From positions 1 through 6,996 of the forward strand of contig JBDHRV010000166.1 in the NCBI GenBank assembly GCA_039807745.1: DNA of 6,996 nt. Reading direction: 5' to 3'. Positions within the stretch are counted from its first letter, which is position 1; every line of letters starts with the position of its first letter. The stretch comes from JAEUMW01 sp039807745 (GTDB lineage Bacteria > Pseudomonadota > Gammaproteobacteria > Burkholderiales > JAEUMW01). A program made the translations under genes and the position numbers. Below are positions 1 to 6,362 of this stretch, in pieces. The notes under the pieces were generated by a model, which was not told the DNA's origin, did not search any database, and worked only from the letters and a program-made list of their open reading frames with translations.

Positions 1-513
1 GGAGCACCCAAGCCTGCGGGGCTGAAACATCCTTCCATCGCGCCGTATGGCGCCTACGCCACCAGCGACGGTAGCGCCGTGGTGATCAGCATCCAGAATG
101 AAAGGGAATGGAAGCAGTTCTGCGACACGTTCCTCCAGCGCCCGGAACTAGCCAGCGACCAGCGCTTCTCCAACAACAATCAGCGGGTTCAGAACCGGGT
201 AGAACTGGACAACCTGATCGGGGCGGCATTCGGGCAGCTGAAGTTGAGCGACGCGCTGGCACGCCTGCATCGGGCCACCACGGCCTACGGGCAAGTACGG
301 TCAGTTGCCGAGTTTTCCGAGCATCCCGCTCTGCGCACCTGGCCGATGGAAGTAAACAAAAAGACGCTCGATCTGGTTGCCCCGCCGGTGCGCGCCGAGT
401 GGGACGAGTTGCGCTTTCCTGCGGCGCCGCGCGTGGGTGAGCACACCGACGCCATCCGGCGCGAGTTTGCCGCCGCCGAACGATCGGCCCTCAGAGCGCA
501 TGACGTTTACTGA
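1..513 (+). CDS. CaiB/BaiF (class III) acyl-CoA transferase, C-terminal part, 5' end outside window
   Basis: The frame is open from base 1 (GGA, frame 1) to the TGA at 511-513, giving about 170 residues, so the start lies upstream of the window. Family members are usually about 390-400 residues, so this is roughly the last 40%. Visible family landmarks are the HPSIAPYGAY stretch near the left edge, followed by the D-G-x-x-V-V-I-S-I-Q-N-E-R-E-W strand and helix, the R-F-x-x-N-x-x-R-V-x-N-R region, and the C-terminal P-P-V-R motif followed by P-R-V-G-E-H-T. Class III enzymes move CoA between carboxylic acids through an aspartyl-CoA intermediate; the catalytic Asp lies in the missing N-terminal part. 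Before a hydratase gene, the enzyme probably makes a dicarboxylic acid CoA ester in the cytoplasm, for example itaconyl- or mesaconyl-CoA. The family call is secure, the substrate is inference. The downstream hydratase starts 48 bases after the stop, so co-transcription is likely. Confidence -1.
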   Translation, partial: GAPKPAGLKHPSIAPYGAYATSDGSAVVISIQNEREWKQFCDTFLQRPELASDQRFSNNNQRVQNRVELDNLIGAAFGQLKLSDALARLHRATTAYGQVRSVAEFSEHPALRTWPMEVNKKTLDLVAPPVRAEWDELRFPAAPRVGEHTDAIRREFAAAERSALRAHDVY

Positions 514-561
514 CACAGTGCAAAACCTAGTGTTCAACCTCTGCCGAAGGATAAATCGCAA

Positions 562-1416
562 ATGAGCAATCTCGACCTCGACCATCTCCGCACTTGGCTC
601 GGAAAGTCGCGAACGGACGAAGACGTCATCCTCGCCCGCCATGCTCGGCTGATGGCGGCCACGGTGGACTACTCGACACCGAACCGCATCCAAGACGGTG
701 AACCGCTGCCGCCGCTCTGGCACTGGATTTATTTTCTGGAAGCGCTGCCCCAACGTGAGCTTGGACGTGATGGCCACCCAGCGCGTGGAGGTTTTCTGCC
801 ACCCGTACCGTTGTCCAACCGCATGTGGGCCGGCGGCCGCCTATCTTTGTCGGAACCCGTTTCCATCGGTTCAACCGTTCGCAAGGAATCTTCGATCCTC
901 AAGGTCGACCACAAACGGGGGCGCAGCGGGGATCTGGTATTCGTCACAGTGTTGCACGAGTTGAAGTCTCAGCACGGCAAGTTGCTCGTGCGCGAGGAGC
1001 ACGACATCGTCTACCGGGAACCGACCCCGCCCAACAACACCTCCGTTGCGCCGCCGGATGATGCCCCGGTTGCTCAGTTCACCAAGACCTACACTCCGAC
1101 CTCGACCACGCTCTTCCGCTATTCCGCGCTGACTTTCAACGGTCACCGCATTCACTACGACTCCGACTACTGTCGCAACGTGGAAGGGTACGACAACCTG
1201 GTGATTCACGGTCCCCTGAACGCGACCATGCTCGCTAACTATGCCGAAGAGGTGACGGGAGGGCGGGTGCAGCAGTTCAGTTATCGCGGCCTGGCACCGG
1301 CGATTCTCGGTGCAACACTTGCGCTCAACGCCGCCGTTGAATCCGAGCGTGTAGCACTGTGGCTCACATTGCCCAACGGCGTGGTGAGCATGAAGGCAGA
1401 AGCAACCATCGCGTGA
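562..1416 (+). CDS. Mesaconyl-C4-CoA / itaconyl-CoA hydratase-type double hot-dog protein (MaoC/FAS1-like dehydratase)
   Basis: This 284-residue protein has the length and layout of the mesaconyl-C4-CoA hydratase / itaconyl-CoA hydratase group (HTD2-like): an N-terminal FAS1-like dehydratase hot-dog domain (about 10-150) and a C-terminal MaoC-like hot-dog domain (about 170-284). The key stretch is FNGHRIHYD at residues 192-200, with His195 and Asp200 as the likely catalytic/oxyanion region, followed by the VEGYDNLVIHGPL segment that usually closes the active site. The N-terminal PLPPLWHWIYFLE and GGFLPPVPL segments also fit the group. Family enzymes hydrate a C5 enoyl-CoA to (S)-citramalyl-CoA. 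The start ATG at 562 follows an AAGGA at 547-551 with 10 bases between, a little long but the best candidate. The reading frame is intact. Neighbours are a CoA transferase upstream and a CitE-type lyase beyond the tctC remnant, which supports a C5-dicarboxylate role. The exact substrate (itaconyl-, mesaconyl- or another enoyl-CoA) is not shown by the sequence. Confidence -1.
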   Translation: MSNLDLDHLRTWLGKSRTDEDVILARHARLMAATVDYSTPNRIQDGEPLPPLWHWIYFLEALPQRELGRDGHPARGGFLPPVPLSNRMWAGGRLSLSEPVSIGSTVRKESSILKVDHKRGRSGDLVFVTVLHELKSQHGKLLVREEHDIVYREPTPPNNTSVAPPDDAPVAQFTKTYTPTSTTLFRYSALTFNGHRIHYDSDYCRNVEGYDNLVIHGPLNATMLANYAEEVTGGRVQQFSYRGLAPAILGATLALNAAVESERVALWLTLPNGVVSMKAEATIA

Positions 1417-1466
1417 TGCGGCGCCATTCGCCACACACGGCAGCAGATCCAATAGACCTTTGCCGC

Positions 1467-1472
1467 AGGAGG
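1467..1472 (+). promoter_or_regulatory. Shine-Dalgarno site in front of the tctC remnant
   Basis: A perfect AGGAGG lies 5 bases before the ATG at 1478, which is in frame with the receptor-like residues that follow. It probably is the original translation signal of the tctC gene, kept while the first half of the coding region was lost. Confidence -1.
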
Positions 1473-1477
1473 CTCTC

Positions 1478-1971
1478 ATGCAGCTGCATTGTTCCAAGGA
1501 TCACCCTGGTCAGGTGAATTACGGTTCCGCCGGTTCAGGCAGCATCTTTCACTTAGCGGGGGCGATGCTTGCCGATCAGGCCGGTATCGACATGAACCAT
1601 GTGCCGTACAAGGGCGCGGCGCCCGCGCTCACAGACCCAATTGGCGGGCAGATTCAACTTATGATATCTACGATCCCGACTGCGCTGCCGTACATCAAGT
1701 CCGGCAAGCTGCGCGCGAGTCCGGCTATCCGCACATGACCGTGGACTCCTGGTTTGCGCTTTTTGCTCCCAAGGGTACTCCGGCTGGCACGGTCAGCAAG
1801 ATCGGCAACGCGGTCAAGAGTGCGTTGGAGGCGAACGAAGTTCGCAAGAAGATGGAAGAGCAGGGTGCCGAGCCTGTAGCATCGTCTCCTGCAGAGCTTG
1901 CCAAGATTCTTTCCGCAGACTTGGCAACCTGAAAAATCGTTGTCGATAAGGCCAAGGTTTCGATCGAGTAA
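1478..1971 (+). pseudogene. Tripartite tricarboxylate receptor (TctC/Bug family), degenerate remnant
   Basis: TctC/Bug proteins are periplasmic solute receptors of about 320 residues; this stretch encodes only about 160 codons of recognisable receptor. Lesion 1: the ATG at 1478 leads within about ten codons into H-P-G-Q-V-N-Y-G-S, normally near residue 130-140, so the signal peptide and first lobe are gone. The family block HVPYKGAAPALTD and the GGQIQLM segment are intact in frame 2. Lesion 2: at about 1712-1717 the sequence jumps from S-G-K-L-R-A to E-S-G-Y-P-H-M in frame 1. Family members have roughly 20 further residues (L-A-V-T-S ... P-D-V-P-T-V-A) there, so about 58 bases were probably lost within a GCG-rich repeat. 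Frame 1 then reads W-F-A-L-F-A-P-K-G-T-P as expected. Lesion 3: the TGA at 1930-1932 stands where family members have Trp; beyond it the same frame continues as K-I-V-V-D-K-A-K-V-S-I-E to TAA at 1969-1971. Without a signal peptide it cannot act as a receptor. The family assignment is firm; deletion sizes are estimates from memory of the family. Confidence -1.
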
Positions 1972-2012
1972 TTCACCGCAGGGATAGTGTCCCACCTGTA
2001 AGCCGGAAGGAT

Positions 2013-2017
2013 GGAAG
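2013..2017 (+). promoter_or_regulatory. Ribosome binding site of the CitE-type lyase gene
   Basis: GGAAG lies 7 bases before the ATG at 2025 and supports that start. The GGAAGG at 2005-2010 is too far away, and the ATG at 2011 is out of frame and stops after five codons. Confidence -1.
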
Positions 2018-2024
2018 TTTTCGG

Positions 2025-2828
2025 ATGAATACCCCCGCTCCCCGCTCGTATCTCTTCGTGCCAGCCCACCGTCCCGACCGCTACGCGAAGGCGTGCGCCG
2101 CGGGCGCCGATGCGGTGATCGTGGACCTCGAGGACGCGGTTCCCGCTGACACCAAGGATGAGGCGCGGCGCGCGCTCGGTGCATGGCTGCCCGCGGCGCC
2201 AAAGGTGCTGGTGCGCATCAACGCGGTCGACACGCCATGGTTCGGCGCCGACCTGGAGCTGTGCCGTTTCGACGCGGTAGCCGCCGTGGTGCTCGCGAAG
2301 GCGGAGCGGCCGCAGGATATCGAGCACGTGTCGCGGCATACCGGCAAGCCGGTAGTGGCGCAGATCGAAAGCGCACACGGCATCGCGAACGTCATCGCCA
2401 TTGCCGAAGCCCGCGGCACGCAACGGCTTGCCTTCGGCGCAATCGACCTCGCGCTGGATCTCGGCATGGTCGAGGAGCCGGATGTCCTGATGCCCCTTCG
2501 ACTCCAGCTCGCTCTGGCATCGCGCCTCAGCAAGCTCCCCGCGCCCATCGACGGTGTGACCACCGCGATCGACGATGTCGAGCTGACGACGGAAGACACG
2601 CGACGGGCGAAGCGCCTCGGCTTTGGCGCGAAACTGTGCATCCATCCGAAGCAGGTGAAGGTCGTCCATCGAGCCTTCGCGCCCAGTCCCGAGGAAGTCG
2701 CTTGGGCGCGGCGCGTGATGGAGGCCGCGCAGCAATCGGGCGGCGCGGCGGTCGCGGTCGATGGGCGGATGATCGATACCCCAGTCATCGGCATCGCCGA
2801 GCAGATCCTGCGCGATGCCGAGCGCTGA
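2025..2828 (+). CDS. CitE-type lyase (HpcH/HpaI aldolase superfamily), probable citramalyl-CoA/citryl-CoA lyase
   Basis: This is a complete 267-residue TIM-barrel protein of the CitE/CCL branch. Landmarks in order: RSYLFVPAHRPDR at 7-19 (phosphate/CoA-binding arginines), VDLEDAVP at 33-40, RIN at 64-66, KAE at 92-94, QIES at 113-116 (Glu115 a probable Mg2+ ligand), FGAIDLALDLG at 137-147 (Asp141 a probable second Mg2+ ligand), DGV at 176-178, and KLCIHPKQ at 203-210. Family members cleave citryl-ACP/CoA or (S)-citramalyl-CoA to acetyl-CoA plus an oxo acid. The protein is slightly shorter than CitE of classical citrate lyase (about 290 residues), and no citD carrier-protein gene is present. 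A free CoA thioester, such as citramalyl-CoA made by the hydratase or by CitF, is therefore the more likely substrate; that is inference. The gene precedes citF by 29 bases. Its GC content is clearly higher than that of the genes to its left. Confidence -1.
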   Translation: MNTPAPRSYLFVPAHRPDRYAKACAAGADAVIVDLEDAVPADTKDEARRALGAWLPAAPKVLVRINAVDTPWFGADLELCRFDAVAAVVLAKAERPQDIEHVSRHTGKPVVAQIESAHGIANVIAIAEARGTQRLAFGAIDLALDLGMVEEPDVLMPLRLQLALASRLSKLPAPIDGVTTAIDDVELTTEDTRRAKRLGFGAKLCIHPKQVKVVHRAFAPSPEEVAWARRVMEAAQQSGGAAVAVDGRMIDTPVIGIAEQILRDAER

Positions 2829-2845
2829 CTCGGCTGCCGACGACA

Positions 2846-2851
2846 GAGGAG
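2846..2851 (+). promoter_or_regulatory. Ribosome binding site that fixes the GTG start of citF
   Basis: GAGGAG ends 6 bases before the GTG at 2858 in the short CitE-CitF gap. It decides for a GTG start, after which the family N-terminus K-N-V-V-G-R-E-I-P follows at once. Confidence -1.
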
Positions 2852-2857
2852 AACCAC

Positions 2858-4394
2858 GTGAAAAACGTCGTCGGCAGAGAGATACCTGAGCGCATTGACG
2901 GTTACCGCGCGATCAAACCCTTCACCGGTGCGTTCGCCAACCTGGGCCTGGTGAGGCGCGCGTCCGCCGTGCTGCGCAGCGCCGTGCCGCACCAGAGCAA
3001 GCTCCTTCCCGCCTCGCGGCCGTGATTCAGGCGTGCGGCCTCGAGGACGGCGCGACGATCTCGTTCCATCATCACCTGCGCAACGGCGACCACGTGCTCA
3101 ACATGGTGGTGGCCGAGCTTGCCAGGCTGGGGCTCAGGGACATCACGATCGCACCGAGTTCGCTCTTCCCAGTGCACGCGCAGCTGATCGAGCATTTGGG
3201 TAGCGGTGTCGTCACCGGCCTGCACACCACCTATATCGCCGGCCCGGTGGGGGGGCGATCGCACGGGGCGCGCTCGCACGGCCCGCCATCATGTACACGC
3301 ATGGTGGTCGCGCCCGGGCGATCGAGGCCGGCGATCTGCACATCGACGTCGCCTTCGTCGCCGCGCCGACCGCCGATACCTACGGCAACATCAACGGCGT
3401 CGGCGGCGTCTCGGCGTGCGGCACGCTCGGCTACGCGGACACCGATGTGCGCTATGCGGATTGGGTGGTCGCGCTGACCGACAACCTGGTGCGCTACCCG
3501 GCCTGTCCCATCGACATCACCCAGGACCAGGTCGATTTCGTGGTGAAGGTGGATTCGATCGGCGATCCGAAGGGCATCGTCTCGGGGATCACCCGCGCGA
3601 CGACCGATCCGGTCGGCTTGCAGATCGCGCACATGGCCACGCGGGTGATCGAGGCTTCGGGGCTGCTCGGGGAAGAGTTCTCGTTTCAGACCGGCGCAGG
3701 CGGCATCTCGCTGGCGGTCGCCGACTCGCTCAAGGAAACGATGTACCTCAGGAACGTACAGGGCAGCTTCGCGGCGGGCGGTATCACCGGCTACATCGTG
3801 GACATGCTGGAGACGGGGCTCTTCCGCGCGCTCTTCGACGTGCAGTGCTTCGATCTGCGGGCGGTCGACTCGTATCGGCGCAACCCGGCCCATCAGGCGA
3901 TGACGGCCTCGATGTACGGCAATCCCCACAACCGGGGTGCGGTCGTCAACCGGCTCGGTGCGATGATCCTCGGTGCGGCCGAGGTCGACCTCGACTTCAA
4001 CGTGAATGTCACCACGGGCACCGACGGGCTGATCCTAGGCGGGTCCGGCGGACACGCGGACTGCGCGGCGGGCGCCAAGCTCGCACTGGTAACGACACGT
4101 CTCAATGCAGGCGGCTATGCGAAGGTGGTCGAGCAGGTGACGACCGTCACCACGCCTGGCGAGACGGTGGATGCAGTGGTGACGGACGCGGGCGTAGCGG
4201 TCAATCCGAAGCGCGACGACCTGCGCGACCGCCTGCTCGCAGCAGGGTTGCCCGTCGTGCCAATCGACGCGTTGCGGGAACAGGCTGCGCAACAGGCCGA
4301 CAAGGTGGCAAGACGACCTCCCGCTGGCCGCGTCGTCGCGGCGGTCGAATACCGCGACGGCACCATGATCGACGTGGTCAGGGAGGTGTCGTAG
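2858..4394 (+). pseudogene. citF: Citrate lyase alpha subunit family (CitF) CoA transferase, reading frame interrupted twice by single-base losses
   Basis: CitF transfers a CoA or acyl-carrier thioester to citrate (or citramalate in citramalate lyase) and works with CitE. Codons run GTG 2858 to residue 51 in frame 2, continue in frame 1 from about 3011, and in frame 0 from about 3255 to TAG at 4392-4394. First break: after K-L-L-P one base is missing before GCCTCGCG; restoring it (for instance AGC for GC) gives P-S-L-A-A-V-I-Q-A-C-G. Unrepaired, the frame stops at TGA 3023-3025. Second break: the G run 3249-3255 has 7 G, while the family sequence G-P-V-G-G-A-I-A-R-G needs 8. The repaired protein has 512 residues, matching CitF (about 505-515). 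Motifs (repaired numbering): FHHHLRNGDHV 70-80, then THGGRARAIEAG, VDSIGDPKGIVSG, FQTGAGG, and GGSGGH 395-400. All parts agree with the family, so decay is minimal: either two sequencing errors or a very young pseudogene. No citD is near. As written, only a 55-residue fragment would be translated from the natural start. Confidence -1.
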
Positions 4395-4477
4395 GCTGGG
4401 CCGTAAGGGGACGACGACCTGCGCAGGAGCCCGGCATCCTGCCGCGCCTCGCCGCGTCCCCGTGCTATGCTGAACCA
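4395..4477 (+). other. Gap between citF and the aminotransferase gene
   Basis: These 83 bases contain a 6-bp stem (GCAGGA 4423-4428, TCCTGC 4437-4442) with an 8-base loop but no T run, so it is not a convincing intrinsic terminator. A possible -10 element lies at its end. No ribosome binding site is visible before the ATG at 4478. Confidence -1.
4466..4471 (+). promoter_or_regulatory. Possible -10 element close to the aminotransferase start (leaderless transcript candidate)
   Basis: TATGCT matches TATAAT at 4 of 6 bases and ends 6 bases before the ATG at 4478. With usual spacing, transcription would begin at or next to the start codon, which would explain the lack of a Shine-Dalgarno site. 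No good -35 hexamer is seen about 17 bases upstream, so this is weak. Confidence -1.
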
Positions 4478-5653
4478 ATGAAGGGCGCCCCACCTCGTCT
4501 CGCGACGCGGCTCGCTGGCATCGAGCCGTTCCATGTCATGGCGCTCCTCGCGCGGGCGAGGGAGCTGGAGGCGCAGGGTCGATCGATCATCCACATGGAA
4601 ATCGGCGAGCCGGACTTCGAGACGCCGCAGCCGATCGTCGACGCAGCGCTAAAGGCGGTCGCCGTGGGCGACATGCATTACCTGCCCGCATTGGGTATGC
4701 CGGCGCTGCGCCAAACCATCGCCCGTCACTACGGCGAACGCTACGGGGTGGACGTGAGCCCGTCGCGCATCGTCGTGACGCCGGGCGCCTCCGGCGCGCT
4801 GCTGCTCGCGGTCGCGGCGCTGGTCGATCCCGGCAGGCGCGTGTTGATGACCGACCCGACCTACCCCTGCAATCGCCATTTCGTACGCATGATGGGCGGC
4901 GAGGCCGTATGCGTGCCGGTCGATGCCGAGGCGCGCTACCAGCTCACCGCGCAGCGCGTCGGCGCTCATTGGGACGCGCAGACGGTTGCCGTGATGATCG
5001 CATCGCCGGCGAATCCCACCGGAACGCTGATCGATCAGGACGTCCTCGCGGAGACCGCCGCCGAGGTGCGCGCGCGTTACGGCGCACTGATCGTGGACGA
5101 GATCTACCACGGACTCACTTACGAGGTCGAAGCGCGGACGGCGCTGGAGTTGGGCGACGACGTGTTCGTGATCAACAGCTTCTCGAAGTACTTCGGCATG
5201 ACCGGGTGGCGGCTTGGCTGGATGGTTGCGCCGGAATCCTTCGTCCCGGCGATCGAACGCCTGGCCCAGAACATCTTTCTGGCCGCCTCGACCCCCGCGC
5301 AGCACGCGGCCCTCGCGGCGTTCACCTCGGCGACGCGCGAGATTCTCGAAGCGAGGCGACGGGCGTTTCGTGCGCGGCGCGACTATCTCGTGCCGGCACT
5401 CGCCGCGCTCGGCTTCGAGATCGCGGTGATGCCCGAGGGCGCGTTCTACGTGTATGCGTGCTGCGAGCGGTTCGGCCGCGACAGCCACACATTGACGAAC
5501 GATCTGCTCGAGCATGCCGGAGTCGCGATCACGCCGGGCATCGACTTCGGCGAGCACCGCGCCGGCCAGCACGTGCGCTTCGCGTACACCACGTCTCTCG
5601 ACAACCTGCGGGAAGGCGTGCGCCGGCTGCGCGGCTTTCTCGGCGATCGCTGA
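4478..5653 (+). CDS. Class I/II pyridoxal-phosphate-dependent aminotransferase (AspC/AlaC-like)
   Basis: This complete 391-residue protein carries the fold-type I aminotransferase signature. Seen in order: EIGEPDFETP at 41-50 (substrate/N-terminal gate region), HYLPALGMPALR at 67-78, TPGASGALLLA at 101-111 (PLP phosphate loop), PTYPCNRHF at 127-135, ASPANPTG at 175-182 (Asn179 binds PLP), VDEIYHGL at 206-213 (Asp207 to the pyridine nitrogen, Tyr210 to the PLP O3'), SFSKYFGMTGWRLGW at 234-248 (Lys237 Schiff-base lysine, Arg245 PLP phosphate), EGAFYVYA, and HVRFAYTTS near the C-terminus (Arg binding the substrate carboxylate). The enzyme transfers an amino group between an amino acid and a 2-oxo acid; the substrate cannot be read from the sequence. 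ATG 4478 is chosen because family similarity begins at about residue 9. The same frame stays open far upstream through citF, but that part is an arginine-rich shadow of citF. No Shine-Dalgarno is visible. A link with the pyruvate or oxaloacetate made by CitE-type enzymes is possible but unproven. Confidence -1.
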   Translation: MKGAPPRLATRLAGIEPFHVMALLARARELEAQGRSIIHMEIGEPDFETPQPIVDAALKAVAVGDMHYLPALGMPALRQTIARHYGERYGVDVSPSRIVVTPGASGALLLAVAALVDPGRRVLMTDPTYPCNRHFVRMMGGEAVCVPVDAEARYQLTAQRVGAHWDAQTVAVMIASPANPTGTLIDQDVLAETAAEVRARYGALIVDEIYHGLTYEVEARTALELGDDVFVINSFSKYFGMTGWRLGWMVAPESFVPAIERLAQNIFLAASTPAQHAALAAFTSATREILEARRRAFRARRDYLVPALAALGFEIAVMPEGAFYVYACCERFGRDSHTLTNDLLEHAGVAITPGIDFGEHRAGQHVRFAYTTSLDNLREGVRRLRGFLGDR

Positions 5654-5663
5654 TGCGGCGAGC

Positions 5664-6203
5664 TCACCCAGAGTAGTCCGGCCATGTTCGGTCGCGATCG
5701 CTCATGGTCGGATCGGGCAGCGGCCAGGCAATGCCGAACGCGGGGTCGTTCCAGCGCGCGCCGCGCGCCTGTTCTGGAGCGTGGAACTCCGACATCTGAT
5801 AGAACACCTCGGTCTCATCCTCGAGGGTCTGGAACCCGTGGGCGAATCCTTCCGGAATGTAGAGCATCTGTCCGTTCGACGCGGTGAGCTCGACGGCAAC
5901 ATGCTGGAGGTAGGTCGGGGAGCCAGGGCGCAGATCGACGATAACGTCGAGAACCGACCCGCGCACGGCGCGAACAAGCTTGGCCTCCGCACTCGGTGGC
6001 GCCTGCCAGTGCATTCCCCGCAACGTGCCTCGGTGCCTGTTGTAGCTCATGTTGCATTGAACGACGCGCGGACTCAGTCCGTGTGCCTCGAATTCCTGCA
6101 CGCAGAACGTTCGCGCGAAGAATCCACGCAGGTCCGCCTTGCGATCGAGCCGGATCACGAAGGCTCCCTTGAGTTTTGCTTCGGTGAAAAACATGTCTCG
6201 CAT
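5664..6203 (-). CDS. rfbC: dTDP-4-dehydrorhamnose 3,5-epimerase family protein (RfbC/RmlC-like cupin)
   Basis: A complete RmlC-type cupin of 179 residues from ATG 6203. Motifs: RGFFARTFC at 26-34, QCNMSYNRHRGTLRGMHWQ at 49-67 (His65 the likely catalytic base), AKLVRAVRG at 74-82 (Lys75), DVIVDLRPGSPTY at 86-98, YIPEGFAHGFQTLEDETEV at 115-133, FYQMSEF at 134-140 (Tyr135), RWNDPAFGIAWP at 150-161, and a final S-D-R-D-R at 168-172 holding the Asp expected to pair with the catalytic His. The family epimerises C3 and C5 of dTDP-4-dehydro-6-deoxyglucose in dTDP-L-rhamnose synthesis for surface polysaccharide. Start choice is uncertain: ATG 6194 (176 residues) aligns best with the usual M-x-F-T-E-x-K-L-K-G N-terminus; ATG 6203 has GGGGA just upstream but very close; GTG 6245 would give 193 residues with a non-conserved head. 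No rfbA, rfbB or rfbD neighbour is in the window, so a specialised NDP-sugar epimerase is also possible. The gene converges on the aminotransferase with a 10-base gap. Confidence -1.
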   Translation of the reverse strand: MRDMFFTEAKLKGAFVIRLDRKADLRGFFARTFCVQEFEAHGLSPRVVQCNMSYNRHRGTLRGMHWQAPPSAEAKLVRAVRGSVLDVIVDLRPGSPTYLQHVAVELTASNGQMLYIPEGFAHGFQTLEDETEVFYQMSEFHAPEQARGARWNDPAFGIAWPLPDPTMSDRDRTWPDYSG

Positions 6204-6362
6204 ATTCCCCGTGCGGCCCCCGCAGCGTTGTGCCCAAGGAGGCACGAACGCACCACGGAAGAATCGAGAAGGGCACGCCCTGGGGGACCACGGGACCAGG
6301 CTCTAATCTAACCCGCGTACCGCACCCCGAGCATTGCGCGCGCCGCCTGCTTGATGCATCGA

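Noticed and set aside
1725..2735. Long - strand frame of 336 residues opposite the tctC remnant and CitE gene
   Set aside because: It is His/Arg-rich without any recognised motif and is the antisense shadow of a clear CitE-type gene in high-GC DNA.
2183..2857. Frame 2 extension upstream of citF that overlaps the CitE gene
   Set aside because: This part is an Arg-rich shadow; the ribosome binding site at 2846-2851 and family similarity place the citF start at GTG 2858.
4423..4442. 6-bp stem with 8-base loop after citF as a terminator
   Set aside because: The stem is short and no T run follows, so an intrinsic terminator is not supported.
3206..4477. Long upstream extension of the aminotransferase frame (an apparent 815-residue fusion)
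   Set aside because: The first ~424 residues are Arg/Gly/Ala-rich and lie over the citF gene in another frame; aminotransferase similarity starts just after 4478.
4649..5572. Long - strand frame of 307 residues opposite the aminotransferase
   Set aside because: It is an antisense shadow of a gene with all aminotransferase motifs; its composition is Arg/His-rich and no domain is visible.
6284..6298. Two close copies of GGGACCA near the epimerase upstream region
   Set aside because: A 7-base repeat in GC-rich DNA is expected by chance, and there is no sign of an operator array.
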